Source: Agrococcus terreus (GTDB lineage: Bacteria > Actinomycetota > Actinomycetes > Actinomycetales > Microbacteriaceae). From it: a stretch of DNA of 64,000 bases. The stretch spans positions 62,001 to 126,000 of the forward strand of contig NZ_BMLM01000002.1 of the NCBI RefSeq assembly GCF_014645235.1, read 5' to 3'. Shown here in pieces: positions 34,830-44,800 of the stretch. The notes beneath the pieces were generated by a model, which worked only from the letters and a program-made list of their open reading frames with translations, searched no databases and was not told the origin of the DNA. A program made the position numbers and the translations under genes. Every line of letters starts with the position of its first letter. The stretch's first letter is position 1.

Positions 34830-37478
34830 TCACCGCAGCCGCAGCACCGCTCCCCCGTCGATGAGCCAGGCGGGCTCGCCCCGCGTGGGCGGCGGCAGCG
34901 GCGCGTGGCGCAGCGCCTGGCGCAGCTGGCGCGCGTCGACGCCCAGCGCGAGCACGGGACGGACGCGGCGCAGGCGGTCGAGCTCACCCCACGCGGCCTC
35001 CCACTCGTGCGCGGCGCCCGCGACCACGGGCGCGGCGTCGGCACCCGGCGCGCCGGGCGCGACCGCGCCGGCCGCGAGCGCCGGCGGCAGCGCGGCGGCC
35101 GGCCCGAGCACCACCGCGAGCGGGCCCTCGGGCAGCGGCACCGCGCGCGGAGCGCGACGGGGCGCGGGCGCCGGAGGGAGCGCGAGCTGCACCCGCTCGT
35201 CGTCGATCCAGCCGCCGCCCGGCGGCAGGCCCGCATCGTGCGTGCCGCCCGCGCCGCCCGCGACCACGTGCTCCTGCCGGCTCGCGATCCGCAGCAGCAC
35301 CCGCAGCTCGGCGAGCGGCGCGAGCTGCGCCATCGCCGAGGTGGCGCGCCGCGCGGTGAGGGCCACGGGCCTGCCGGAGCGCATCGCCGTCGCGAGCCCC
35401 TGCGCGACCGCCTGCTGGTGCTCCTCGCCGAGCCGCGCGAGCAGCAGGTCGACGTCGTCGACGACGAGCGGACCGCCGTCGGCGAGCGCGTCCCACAGGG
35501 CGTCCTCGCGGTCGACGACCGAGGTGCCCAGCTGCCCCGCGACGAGGTCGGCGAGCGCGGTGCGGCCGCTCGAGGCGGAGCCGATCGCGAGCAGCGGGCC
35601 GTCGCGCTCGGACCGCCACAGCACCGGATCGACGGCCTGCGCCGCCGGCCGGTCGACGAGGCCCAGGACGACGCCCTCCGGGCCATCCCCTGCGCCGCTC
35701 GCGGCCGCCGTCGCCGCCGCGAGCGGCAGCAGCTCGGGCAGCGGCTCGCGCCACGGCCGCGCCGGCGCGGGGAGCGCGGCGGAGGCCGCGACGAGCCGGG
35801 CCAGCGCCTCGGGCTCGGCGAGCGCCGCCTGCGCGAGCCGCGTCGCCCCGCCGCTGACCCGCACGACGCAGCGGCCCCTCGCCTCGAGGCCGATGCGGGC
35901 GGCCTCCGGCGTGCCGGTGACGGCGATCGCGTCCTGCTCCCCGGTCACGCGGAGCGAGATGCGGATGCCGCAGTTCGCCAGCAGCGCGTCGCGGACGGCC
36001 TCGGCGGGCCGCTGCGTGCAGAGCACCAGGTGGACGCCGAGGGAGCGGCCGCGGGCCGCGAGGTCGACGAGCAGACGATGGAGGTCGGGCAGGTCGTCGA
36101 GCATCGCCGCGAGCTCGTCGACGACGATGACGAGCCGCGGCAGCCCCCTCGCCTCGCCGATCTCGCGCGCGCCCTGCTCGGCGAGCACGCGCTCGCGCCG
36201 GCGGAGCTCCGCGCGCAGGCTCTCGATCGCCCGCCGCGCACCGCGCTCGTCGAGGTCGGTCATGACGCCCACGCAGTGCGCGAGCCCCGCGAGCGCCGCG
36301 AACGACGCGCCGCCCTTGAAGTCGACGAGCAGGAACGCGACCTCCTCGGTCGAGCGGCCCGCCGCCATCGCCGCGATCCAGGCGATGAGCAGCTCGCTCT
36401 TGCCGGAGCCGGTCGTGCCGCCGACGACCGCGTGCGGACCGTCGCGGACGAGGTCGAGGTCGATCGGGGCGTCGGCGACGAGGAAGCGGGCGGCGAGGCC
36501 GCCGCGCGGCTGCTCGAGCTGCGCGAGCGCGACGTGCGGCGGCGGCCCGCTCGCCGGACCGAGCCCGGCGCGGGCGGCGGCGTCGCGGAGCGTGCTCGCC
36601 GCCTCCGCCGCCTCCCGGGCCGAAAGCGCCTCCGGCACCCCCACGGCGTCGCCGCAGCGCACCTCGTCGAGCGTCGCCCGCACGACGGCGCGGCACTCCC
36701 TCGGCAGCCCCTCCGGCGAGGCCGCCACCGCGACCGTCGCCTCCACGCCGTCGCCGACCACCCGCACGGCCGAGCCCGGCTCGCGGTGCAGCTCGTGCGG
36801 CCCGAGCGCGAGCCAGTCCCACGCCGGATCCTCGGGCGCGACGACCCGTGCGGCGCCCGGCGGCACCGCCTCGAGCACCTGCACCACGGCAGTGCGCGCG
36901 ACCGCGGCCGCCGCAGGCCCCACGAGGCCGACCCCGTCGCGAGCATCGACGACGAGGGGCCCGTCGAGCACTGCGGCACGCTCGCGCAGCCGCGCCGCGT
37001 CGTCGACGGCGCCCGAGCGCACCGCCGCGGGGTCGGACGCCCGCACCTCGCCCTCCAGCCGGATGCCGGACGGCCGCTCGCCGACGCCGAGCACGACCGG
37101 CACCGCGGCGTCGTCGGCCCGCCGCCAGCGCCGCGGGTCGTGCGCGGGCATGCCCGCGAGCGTCCGGGCCCCGGGGTGCTCCGCCCGGAGCCGGTCGGCC
37201 CGCTCGGCGAGCGCCGCGTCGACCCGCGCCGACACCTCCTCGAGCTCGCGCCGCCAGCGCTCCGCCTCGCGGCGGCGGCGCCGCCGACGCGTGCGCCGGC
37301 CGTCGCCGAGGCTCGCGAGCGCGATGAGCGGCCCGAGCAGCGCGAACGCCAGCACGGCGGGCGACTGCAGGACGAGCCACATCGCGGCGGCGCCGAGGAC
37401 GGGCGCGAGGCTCGCGAGCAGCGGGAACGCGCCGGGCTCGGGCTCGGCGGGCGGTCGGGGCAGGGCGATCGGCTCCAT
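34830..37478 (-). CDS. FtsK/SpoIIIE-type ATPase resembling EccC/EssC
   Basis: 882 aa. Two membrane helices lie at residues 18–58, then an Arg-rich cytoplasmic stretch and a mixed region to about residue 330. ATPase 1 has an intact Walker A (GTTGSGKS, about 354–361) and Walker B (LVIVVDELA, about 448). ATPase 2 near residue 630 has GSASSGRT, where Arg replaces the Walker lysine, though VVDDVDLL remains. Tandem ATPases after two N-terminal helices match type VII secretion ATPases more than FtsK, but no WXG100 gene is visible nearby. It is the last gene of the 15-kb cluster. Confidence 0.88.
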   Translation of the reverse strand: MEPIALPRPPAEPEPGAFPLLASLAPVLGAAAMWLVLQSPAVLAFALLGPLIALASLGDGRRTRRRRRRREAERWRRELEEVSARVDAALAERADRLRAEHPGARTLAGMPAHDPRRWRRADDAAVPVVLGVGERPSGIRLEGEVRASDPAAVRSGAVDDAARLRERAAVLDGPLVVDARDGVGLVGPAAAAVARTAVVQVLEAVPPGAARVVAPEDPAWDWLALGPHELHREPGSAVRVVGDGVEATVAVAASPEGLPRECRAVVRATLDEVRCGDAVGVPEALSAREAAEAASTLRDAAARAGLGPASGPPPHVALAQLEQPRGGLAARFLVADAPIDLDLVRDGPHAVVGGTTGSGKSELLIAWIAAMAAGRSTEEVAFLLVDFKGGASFAALAGLAHCVGVMTDLDERGARRAIESLRAELRRRERVLAEQGAREIGEARGLPRLVIVVDELAAMLDDLPDLHRLLVDLAARGRSLGVHLVLCTQRPAEAVRDALLANCGIRISLRVTGEQDAIAVTGTPEAARIGLEARGRCVVRVSGGATRLAQAALAEPEALARLVAASAALPAPARPWREPLPELLPLAAATAAASGAGDGPEGVVLGLVDRPAAQAVDPVLWRSERDGPLLAIGSASSGRTALADLVAGQLGTSVVDREDALWDALADGGPLVVDDVDLLLARLGEEHQQAVAQGLATAMRSGRPVALTARRATSAMAQLAPLAELRVLLRIASRQEHVVAGGAGGTHDAGLPPGGGWIDDERVQLALPPAPAPRRAPRAVPLPEGPLAVVLGPAAALPPALAAGAVAPGAPGADAAPVVAGAAHEWEAAWGELDRLRRVRPVLALGVDARQLRQALRHAPLPPPTRGEPAWLIDGGAVLRLR

Positions 37479-37564
37479 GCGGCGAGCATGCGGGAGCGCG
37501 CCGACGCCCGCTCCGCCGACGCCGCGCGCTGTGGATCGTGACCGCCGCGAGCGACGGCGACGGC

Positions 37565-39718
37565 TCAGCGGCGCGCGAGCGACGACGGGTTCAGCACCGC
37601 CGCGAGGCGCCGGAGGCGGCCCCGCTCCGCGTCGTGGTCGGCGAGGACCCGGTCGCCGATCCGCCAGGCCTCGTCGATCTCCTGCTCGGTCGGCGGTCGC
37701 GGGGCGAACACCGCTCGGTCGACCCGCTCGGCGAGCGCGCGCATCCCCTCGTGCGCGCCCGACTGCTCGAGCCGGGTGCCGCCCGGCGGCAGGTCGGCGC
37801 CGCGGTCGTGCAGCGCGTCGGCGAGCTCGGCCCAGGCGCCCTCCGCCCGGTCGCGCGGCTCGTCCGCGGCCCGCCTGCGGCGGCGGCGCACCACCTTCGA
37901 GACCACGAGGCCGACGGGCAGGGCCGCCACGAGCGCGAGGAGGCCCAGCACCGATCCGGCCGCCGCGAGCGCCGCGAGCAGCCGCGAGCCGTCGTCCACC
38001 GGCTCCTGCGGCGCGTTCGGTGCCGCGGCGTCGTTGCCGGCGTCCTGGCCCGCCGGCGCGGGCGCGGGCGCCTGCTGGGCGGGCGGCTGCTCGACCACCG
38101 TCGGCGCGCCCTCCTCCTCGTCCGGGATGGGCCGCGGCTCGGGCGAGACGTCGATGCCGACCCAGCCCGTCTCTGTGCGCACCTCGATCCACGCGTCGGC
38201 GTCGCTGCCGAGCACGCGCGTCGGCGCATCCGGCTCGATCGACCCCGGCGTGAAGCCGACGACGACCCGAGCGTCGAAGCCCACCTGCCGCGCCAGCAGC
38301 ATCGCCGCGGTCGCGTACTGCTCGGCGTCGCCGACCATCGGCGCCTCGAACAGCTCCTCGAGCCGCTCGAGCGAGTGGCCGGCGCGCGAGGGCACCTCGT
38401 CGGGCAGCACGCCGTGGCTCACGTAGCCGTCGGCGCGGATGCCGGCGACGAGCGCCGCGAGCCGCTCGCCGGGCCGCTGCGCGTCGCCCGTCCACGCGGC
38501 GAGCGCCGTGAGCATCGCGTCGGGCAGCTCCGTGACGCCCTGGCGCGGATCGGCGGGGTCGAGCGTCGGGATGCCCGCCGCATCGACGACCGGCGGGCCC
38601 GGCTGCACGAGCAGCTGGACGCCGTCCCCCTCCTCGAGCCCCGGGATGGCGACGAGCGCGTCGAGCGCGTCGTCGCGGTGGAGGCCCGACGCGAGCTCGG
38701 CGCTGCGCGGGCCCACGAAGCGGATCGCGGAGGGCGTGCCGACGGTCGGCAGCCACGGCGTCTCGAGCGACCCGACCGTGATGCCGACGACCCGCCCGTC
38801 GCCCGCCTCCGCCGCCGCGACGCGCTCGAACGCTGCGCGTCCCACGCCGAGCACCTGGCCGTCGTAGGCGTCGAGCGCCGCGAGCCGGATGCGGTCGCCG
38901 GGCTCGAGGCCCGTGGCCGCCAGCTGCTCCGCGTCGCGCTCGCCCTCCTCCCAGAACGACCGGTGGCTCGAGAGCGGGCTCGCCCCGACGAGGTCGATCG
39001 ACGAAGGCGGGTCGCCGCGCAGCACGATCCGGTCGGGCAGCTGCGCGAACGCGCCCGCGGCGGCGGCGGCACCGGCCGCGAGCACCGCGACGACCGCGCC
39101 CGCCCCGACGCGGCGCGCGAGCGACGAGAGCGCGCGCGGGCTGCGGCTGCGGCGGCGCGCCTGGCGCACGAGCGCGACGTACGCCGTGATCGGCACGATG
39201 GCGACGAGGCCGGTGAGCCACGGCATCGGCAGGTCGTGCGGGCCCCACAGCACCGCCCAGACGCCGATCGCGGCGGGGATCGCCGCCGCCACCTCGGCGC
39301 GCGGGGAGCGCAGCGCGAGCCACACGCCCGCGACGCTGCCCGCGAGCACGAGCACCACCGGCGCGACGAGCAGCGCATCGCTCGTGCCGACCGGCAGCCC
39401 GATCGACAGCAGCCGGCGCCACGACAGCACGAGCGCCGCCGCGGAGTCGCCGAGCGCCGGCAGCCACTCGCCGCGCGGGATGCGCTGCGGCGCGGTGAGC
39501 GGGACGACGAGGAGCGCGAACGCGGCGATGCCGCTCAGCAGCAGCGACAGCCCCGACCAGCGGCGGACGGCCGCGAGCACGCCGAGCGCGGCCCCGACGA
39601 GCAGCGCCACCGCGAGCGCCACCACCAGCTGGAGCGTGCCGAAGATCCACCACATCGGCACGCAGGCCGCCGCGATGGCGATGAGGATCGCGCCGACGCC
39701 CGGCGCCCGCGCGATCAC
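37565..39718 (-). CDS. Transglutaminase-like membrane protein with altered catalytic residues
   Basis: 717 aa, TgpA-like layout: about six to eight N-terminal membrane helices, an outer loop region with a transglutaminase-core domain, then a Pro/Ala linker, another helix (about 590–612) and a cytoplasmic tail. The core motif that normally reads G-x-C-x-x-F/Y-A is VGDAEQYATA, so Ala465 stands at the Cys site. The expected HAW is DAW, so Asp508 stands at the His site. The third-site Asp (523, in GIDVSP) remains. It is probably a non-catalytic fold. GTG at 39718 overlaps the DUF58 stop. Confidence 0.85.
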   Translation of the reverse strand: MIARAPGVGAILIAIAAACVPMWWIFGTLQLVVALAVALLVGAALGVLAAVRRWSGLSLLLSGIAAFALLVVPLTAPQRIPRGEWLPALGDSAAALVLSWRRLLSIGLPVGTSDALLVAPVVLVLAGSVAGVWLALRSPRAEVAAAIPAAIGVWAVLWGPHDLPMPWLTGLVAIVPITAYVALVRQARRRSRSPRALSSLARRVGAGAVVAVLAAGAAAAAGAFAQLPDRIVLRGDPPSSIDLVGASPLSSHRSFWEEGERDAEQLAATGLEPGDRIRLAALDAYDGQVLGVGRAAFERVAAAEAGDGRVVGITVGSLETPWLPTVGTPSAIRFVGPRSAELASGLHRDDALDALVAIPGLEEGDGVQLLVQPGPPVVDAAGIPTLDPADPRQGVTELPDAMLTALAAWTGDAQRPGERLAALVAGIRADGYVSHGVLPDEVPSRAGHSLERLEELFEAPMVGDAEQYATAAMLLARQVGFDARVVVGFTPGSIEPDAPTRVLGSDADAWIEVRTETGWVGIDVSPEPRPIPDEEEGAPTVVEQPPAQQAPAPAPAGQDAGNDAAAPNAPQEPVDDGSRLLAALAAAGSVLGLLALVAALPVGLVVSKVVRRRRRRAADEPRDRAEGAWAELADALHDRGADLPPGGTRLEQSGAHEGMRALAERVDRAVFAPRPPTEQEIDEAWRIGDRVLADHDAERGRLRRLAAVLNPSSLARR

Positions 39719-40893
39719 TGCGGTGCCCCGTGCCGCACGCCGCGCGCGAGGTCCTCGACCGCGCCGACGGTGACGACGTCGGCGTCGCCGAGCCGCGAGC
39801 GCGCCGGCACGGCGCCGACGGCGGCGCGCACGACGACCGAGACGACCCCGCTCGGCATGCCGTTGGAGGCGGTGCGCAGCGTGCGCGGCGAGGCGCGCGA
39901 GCCGGTGATGAGCCAGGCGACGCTGCCGGCGCTGACGCCGCGCGACGCGCGCGCGGCAGCGGCGATCCCGTGGTCGCTCGTCGGCTCGAGCACCGCGAGC
40001 GCGTCGAGCAGCCGCTCGCGCGTCGCCGCGTCGACCGGCTCGGCGCCGCTGCGATCCGAGCGCGGGCTCTCGACCACGCGCAGCCCGCGGCGGTCGGCGA
40101 GCGAGGCGAGACCGAGCGTGCCGACGAGCGACAGCGCGAGCTCGAAGTCGTCGCCGTCGTACTCGTCGGGGTCGGTCGAGACCACGATGAGGGTGTCGGC
40201 GCGCCGCGACGGCTCGAACTGGCGCACGAGCAGCTCGCCGTAGCGGGCGCTCGAGCGCCAGTGGACGAGCCGGCGGTCGTCGCCCGGCGCGTACTCGCGG
40301 AGGCTGTGGAACGAGACGTCGTCGGCGGTGCGCTCGGCGGCGGCCTCGCCGTCGAGGTCGCGCACGACGCCTGCGGCGCCGCCCGGGAGCCGCACGGTGC
40401 GCGGGTGCACGACGAGGGTGCGCGTGTCGGTGAGCCGGTGGCGGCGCTCGAGCACCCCGAAGGGGTCGGTGCGCAGCAGCGTCGCGGGGCCGATGGTGCG
40501 CAGGCCCCGGCGGGAGGTGTCGAGCGGGACGCTGCGCAGCACGGTGCCGCCCACCTCGAGCGGCGGGATGTCGAGCACCGCGTCCTCGCCGCCGACGTCG
40601 AGGTCGACCTGCCGCGGCGTGAGCGCGCGCGTGGGGCGCGAGATCTCGACGAGCGCGAGCGCGGGCGAGCCGACGGGCACGCGCTCGGCGCTCAGCCCGA
40701 TCCGCGCGCGGGCCCAGCGCTCGCCGACCACCCAGGGCACCGCGCCCGCGATGAGCGCCCCGGCGGCGACCGCGGCGACGAGCGCCTCAGTCCAGCCGAG
40801 CGCGCGCGACACGACGGCGCCGACCGCGACGGTCGCCACGAGGGCCCAGCCCCACGGGGTGACCGAGCGCCGGACGACGTCGAGCCAGCGCAC
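39715..40893 (-). CDS. DUF58 domain membrane protein
   Basis: 392 aa. Two N-terminal helices (about 14–32 and 36–56) are followed by a beta-rich domain and the DUF58 signature FHSLREYAPGDDRRLVHWRSSAR near residue 195. The downstream VWA-like region shows LIVVSTDP without a DxSxS site. Its GTG start lies one base after the MoxR stop and its own stop overlaps the transglutaminase-like start (GTGA). MoxR–DUF58–transglutaminase trios are widespread; their substrate is generally unknown. Confidence 0.9.
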   Translation of the reverse strand: MRWLDVVRRSVTPWGWALVATVAVGAVVSRALGWTEALVAAVAAGALIAGAVPWVVGERWARARIGLSAERVPVGSPALALVEISRPTRALTPRQVDLDVGGEDAVLDIPPLEVGGTVLRSVPLDTSRRGLRTIGPATLLRTDPFGVLERRHRLTDTRTLVVHPRTVRLPGGAAGVVRDLDGEAAAERTADDVSFHSLREYAPGDDRRLVHWRSSARYGELLVRQFEPSRRADTLIVVSTDPDEYDGDDFELALSLVGTLGLASLADRRGLRVVESPRSDRSGAEPVDAATRERLLDALAVLEPTSDHGIAAAARASRGVSAGSVAWLITGSRASPRTLRTASNGMPSGVVSVVVRAAVGAVPARSRLGDADVVTVGAVEDLARGVRHGAPQ

Positions 40894-40894
40894 G

Positions 40895-41884
40895 TCAGCG
40901 CCTCGGCGGCGCCACCGTCAGCATGAGCTGCTGCACGACGCTCTCGGGCCGCACGTCGTCGAACTCCGCCTCGGGCTGCAGCACGAGGCGGTGGGCGAGC
41001 GCGGGCACCGCGAGCGCCTTGACGTCGTCGGGCGTGACGTAGTCGCGGCCGTGGAGCGCCGCCCACGCCCGGGCGGTGCGCACGAGCGCGAGCGCGCCGC
41101 GCACCGAGACGCCGAGCCGCACCTCGTCGGCCTCGCGGGTCGCGTCGACGAGCCGCGCGACGTAGTCGACGATGGAGGGCTCCACGTGGACCTCCCGCAC
41201 GGCCGCCGCCATCGCGAGGATCGTGCGCTCGTCGGCGACCGGCCGGAGCGATTCGGGCGAGACGTCGTCCCCGGAGTCGGTGAGGATGCGGAGCGTCGAC
41301 GCGTGGTCGGGGTAGCCGATGGAGGCCTTGAGCGCGAAGCGGTCGAGCTGCGCCTCCGGGAGCCGGTAGGTGCCCGCGTGCTCGACCGGGTTCTGCGTGC
41401 CGATCACCATGAACGGCTGCGGCACGGCGTGCGCGACGCCGTCGACCGTGACGCGGGCCTCCTGCATGACCTCGAGCAGCGCCGACTGCGTCTTGGGGCT
41501 CGCGCGGTTGATCTCGTCGGCGAGCACGACGTTCGCGAAGACGGGGCCCGCGCGGAACTCGAACTCTCGGCTCGCCTGGCTCCAGACCGCGACGCCCGTG
41601 ATGTCGCTCGGCAGCAGGTCGGGGGTGAACTGGATGCGGTGCGACGTGCCGGCGATGCACGCGGCGAGCGCGCGGGCGAGGGAGGTCTTGCCGGTGCCCG
41701 GGTTGTCCTCGACGAGCAGGTGGCCGCGGCTCAGCATCGCCGAGAGGGCGAGCTGCACGACGTGGGGCTTGCCCACGAGCACCGGCTCGATCCGCTCCAC
41801 GACCCGCTCGGCCAGCGCCTGGATGCTCGTGACGTCGACGCCCACGGGCGCCCCCTCCCGTTCGATGGCCGCGCGCCGGCTCAC
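40895..41884 (-). CDS. MoxR-family AAA+ ATPase (second copy)
   Basis: 329 aa. Walker A is in EDNPGTGKTSLARAL, Walker B is LADEINRASPKTQSALLEVMQE, and GTQNPVEHAGTYRLPEAQLDRF follows. It differs clearly from the MoxR at 24131–25138 (GTGKT rather than GLAKT), so the two are old paralogues. GTG at 41884 overlaps the stop of the giant repeat protein as GTGA. Confidence 0.93.
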   Translation of the reverse strand: MSRRAAIEREGAPVGVDVTSIQALAERVVERIEPVLVGKPHVVQLALSAMLSRGHLLVEDNPGTGKTSLARALAACIAGTSHRIQFTPDLLPSDITGVAVWSQASREFEFRAGPVFANVVLADEINRASPKTQSALLEVMQEARVTVDGVAHAVPQPFMVIGTQNPVEHAGTYRLPEAQLDRFALKASIGYPDHASTLRILTDSGDDVSPESLRPVADERTILAMAAAVREVHVEPSIVDYVARLVDATREADEVRLGVSVRGALALVRTARAWAALHGRDYVTPDDVKALAVPALAHRLVLQPEAEFDDVRPESVVQQLMLTVAPPRR

Positions 41885-44800
41885 AGTCCGCACCCCGCGA
41901 CGGTCGGCTGCGGATCCACGTACGGTTCGGGGTCCTGATAGGTTACGACGCCCCTCGCCTGGACCTGGGAGGCCCGCGGCGGCACGTCGTCGCGCGAGCT
42001 GCCCCAGGCGGTCCACGATCCGTCGACGAGGTAGCGCGCCTCGACCGAGCCGAACGCCTGCAGCGACGCGTTCGACGGCGGCGTCGCCTCGAGCGGCTGC
42101 AGCGGCCTGCACGACTCCACGGTGGCGCGCAGGCTCAGCGGCGTGAACGAGCCCACGGTCGACGGGTCGGAGCAGACGGACCCGGAGCCGGCGCCGGAGG
42201 GCGCGCACGCGCGCACCTCGACGCGCGTGTCGGCGCGGCCGTACTGGAAGGACGCTGCGGGCGTGAGCCAGGTGCCGGCGGAGGCGCGGGCCCACTCGCC
42301 CGAGCCCGACTGCACGACGCGCGCCTCGATCCAGAGGCCGCTGCCGGGCGAGCGGGCGGTCACGAGCCGCAGGTCGCGAGCGTCGTCGCGCACCTCCGCG
42401 CGCACCTCGACCGTCGAGGGGTCGACCGGGGCCGGCTTGCCGAAGACGGGCTGCGAGACCGAGACCGAGCAGTGCCAGCCGTTGTCGGCGGTCACGGCGA
42501 CCACGGCGCGGGCGCCGTCGGCCACCGGCAGGGTGGCCGAGGTCGCGGTGCCGCCCGACGGCTGCCCGCCGCCGCCGCTCGTGCACGAGAGGCCGGGCGC
42601 CTCCGACTCGGCGACGATGCGCGCCTGGTAGCGCACCTGGCGCGCGCCGCCCGCGTCGACGCCCGCCCAGCGCGCCGTGACGGTGCCGCCCTCGCGGTCG
42701 GTGATGAGCACCTGCGTCGTGCCGGGCAGACCCACGGCGGTGAACGGCACGGGCGCGGCGGGCCAGCGCCAGCTGGCGTCGGGCACGCCCGCGGCATTCG
42801 CGGCCGCGACCTCCACCTGGTAGGCACGGCCGGCCACGAGGCCGCCGACCACGGCGCTGCGCTCCCCCGCCCCGACCCGGACGATGCGGTCGGTGCCGGC
42901 GCCGGTGATGTGCACGAGGTACGCCTCGACGGGCGTGCCGCCGGGGGGCTGGCCGACGCCGCGCCAGCGCACCTCGACCGATCCCGGATCGCGCGCCGGG
43001 ACGGCCTCGATGCCGCCGACGGCTGCGGGGAGGCGGTCGGCGTGCACCGGCTCGGACGGCGCGGACGGCTCGCTCGGGCCGAGGGCGTTCACGGCGATCG
43101 CGGCGAGCCGCATGTCGACGCCCGCCTGCAGCCCTTCGATGCGGCACCGCGGCTGCGCGCCGCAGTCGACGTCGATGCCCGGCCCGACGATCCGGTACCC
43201 GGTGATCGGGCTGCCGTTCGCGGCGGGAGGGTCGATCGCCATCGTGACGACGCCGTCCTCGTGGGCGTCGAACGCCTGCACGGGCGGCGCGGGCGGATCC
43301 GGCCGATCCTGCACCGTCACGGTGACGGGGCTCCAGACGCCGCGCCGCTCGTCGCCGGTCGCGTCGAGCACCTGGACGTGGACGATCGTCGCGCCGATCG
43401 CCGCCTCCGTCGCGACCGAGATGCGCAGGCGCCCGTCGATCAGGCGCGCCTCGACCCCGCGAGCCGCGGCGCCCTCGGCGCGGATCCCGCCGAGCCGCAG
43501 CGGCGTGTCCGGGAAGGGGTTCGACACCTCGTCGTTCGCGAGCGGACGCACCTCGGCGCTCTGGCCGCGCTGCACCGTCACGGCGTCCGGCGCCGGCGCC
43601 ACGAGCGGCGCGGTCGACGAGAGCACCGACAGCACGATCTCGCCCGGGTCGCCGTCGCCCGCGGCGTCGCGCACGCCGAGCCGCAGGCCCGCGAGCGTGC
43701 CCGCCGGGGTGCGGTCGAGCGCGCGCACGGTGAGCTCCGAGCCGACGATCGACGCCTGGAAGCCCGCGGGCACCGCCTCGACGATCGACCAGGACGCGCG
43801 CGCGAGCCGCTCGGGGTCGGGGGTGCGCGTGATGCGCTCGAGGTCGATCGTGCGCTCCTCGCCGGGCTCGAGCTGCACCTGGAAGCCGCGCACCGAGAGC
43901 GGCACGTCGTCGCCGGGCACGACGTCGATCGGCAGCACGATCGTCGCGACCCGGCCGTCGGGGTCGCTCGGGCTGTCGCCGTCGGTCACCTCGAAGGTGA
44001 GGCTCGCCGGGCCGAAGTAGGTCGGCGGCGGCGCGAAGCGGAGCGTGCGGGAGTCGATCACGGGATTCGCGCCGGAGTCCGGGGTCGCCTCGACCTCGGA
44101 GGCGTCGGTGAGGATCGGCCCATCGCCGTCGAGCGTGTCGACGTAGTCGGCGAGCCGCACCTCGGCGACCTCGCCAGAGCGCATGGTGAGCGGCGCGACG
44201 CCCGGGCGCAGCTGCGGCAGCGCGTCGGCCCGGCCAGGCACGGCGATGACCGCGGTGGAGACCGCGCCGGGGTCGTCGGAGCGGCCGACGGCGTACGGCA
44301 CGTAGCGGGTGCGCTCCCCCACGGCGATCTCGATCGAGCCGTCCTCGCGCAGCACGACGCCCTCCGCCTCCATCGGCAGGCTCGCGACGAGCGCGTCGGC
44401 GCGCCCGTCGCGGACGCTCGCGTGCGCGAGCGGATCGATGCGCACGGCATCGGCGGCGGCGATCGCCTGGATGCCGACCTGCACGTCGGCGACGTCGGGC
44501 GCGGGCGGCGGGGCGTCGTCGGCGACGCGCACCCGCAGCCAGCTCGCGGCGGTGCTGCCCGCCGAGTTCTCGACGGTCACGAGCACGCCGACCTCGCGCT
44601 CGCCGGGTCCGACCTCGACGAGCACGGCGTCGTCCTGCACGGTGGCCCGCGCGCCGGCGCTCGCCGTCTCGGCGTCGACGACGCGCAGCGGCAGGCCGGC
44701 AGGGTCGGCGTCGTCGTCGAGCACGGGCACGACGAGGCTCGAGTCGGGGCGCATCTCGGCCTCGTCGGCGCCGAGCACCGGGGGCAGCGCCGGGGTCGGC

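Noticed and set aside
37479-37564. A small WXG100-like gene between the FtsK-type and transglutaminase-like genes
   Set aside because: The 86-base gap has no adequate frame on either strand.
33889-38253. A plus-strand open frame of over 1400 codons
   Set aside because: It overlaps ald in another frame and is antisense to the FtsK-type and transglutaminase-like genes. The translation is Ser/Arg/Ala-rich noise.
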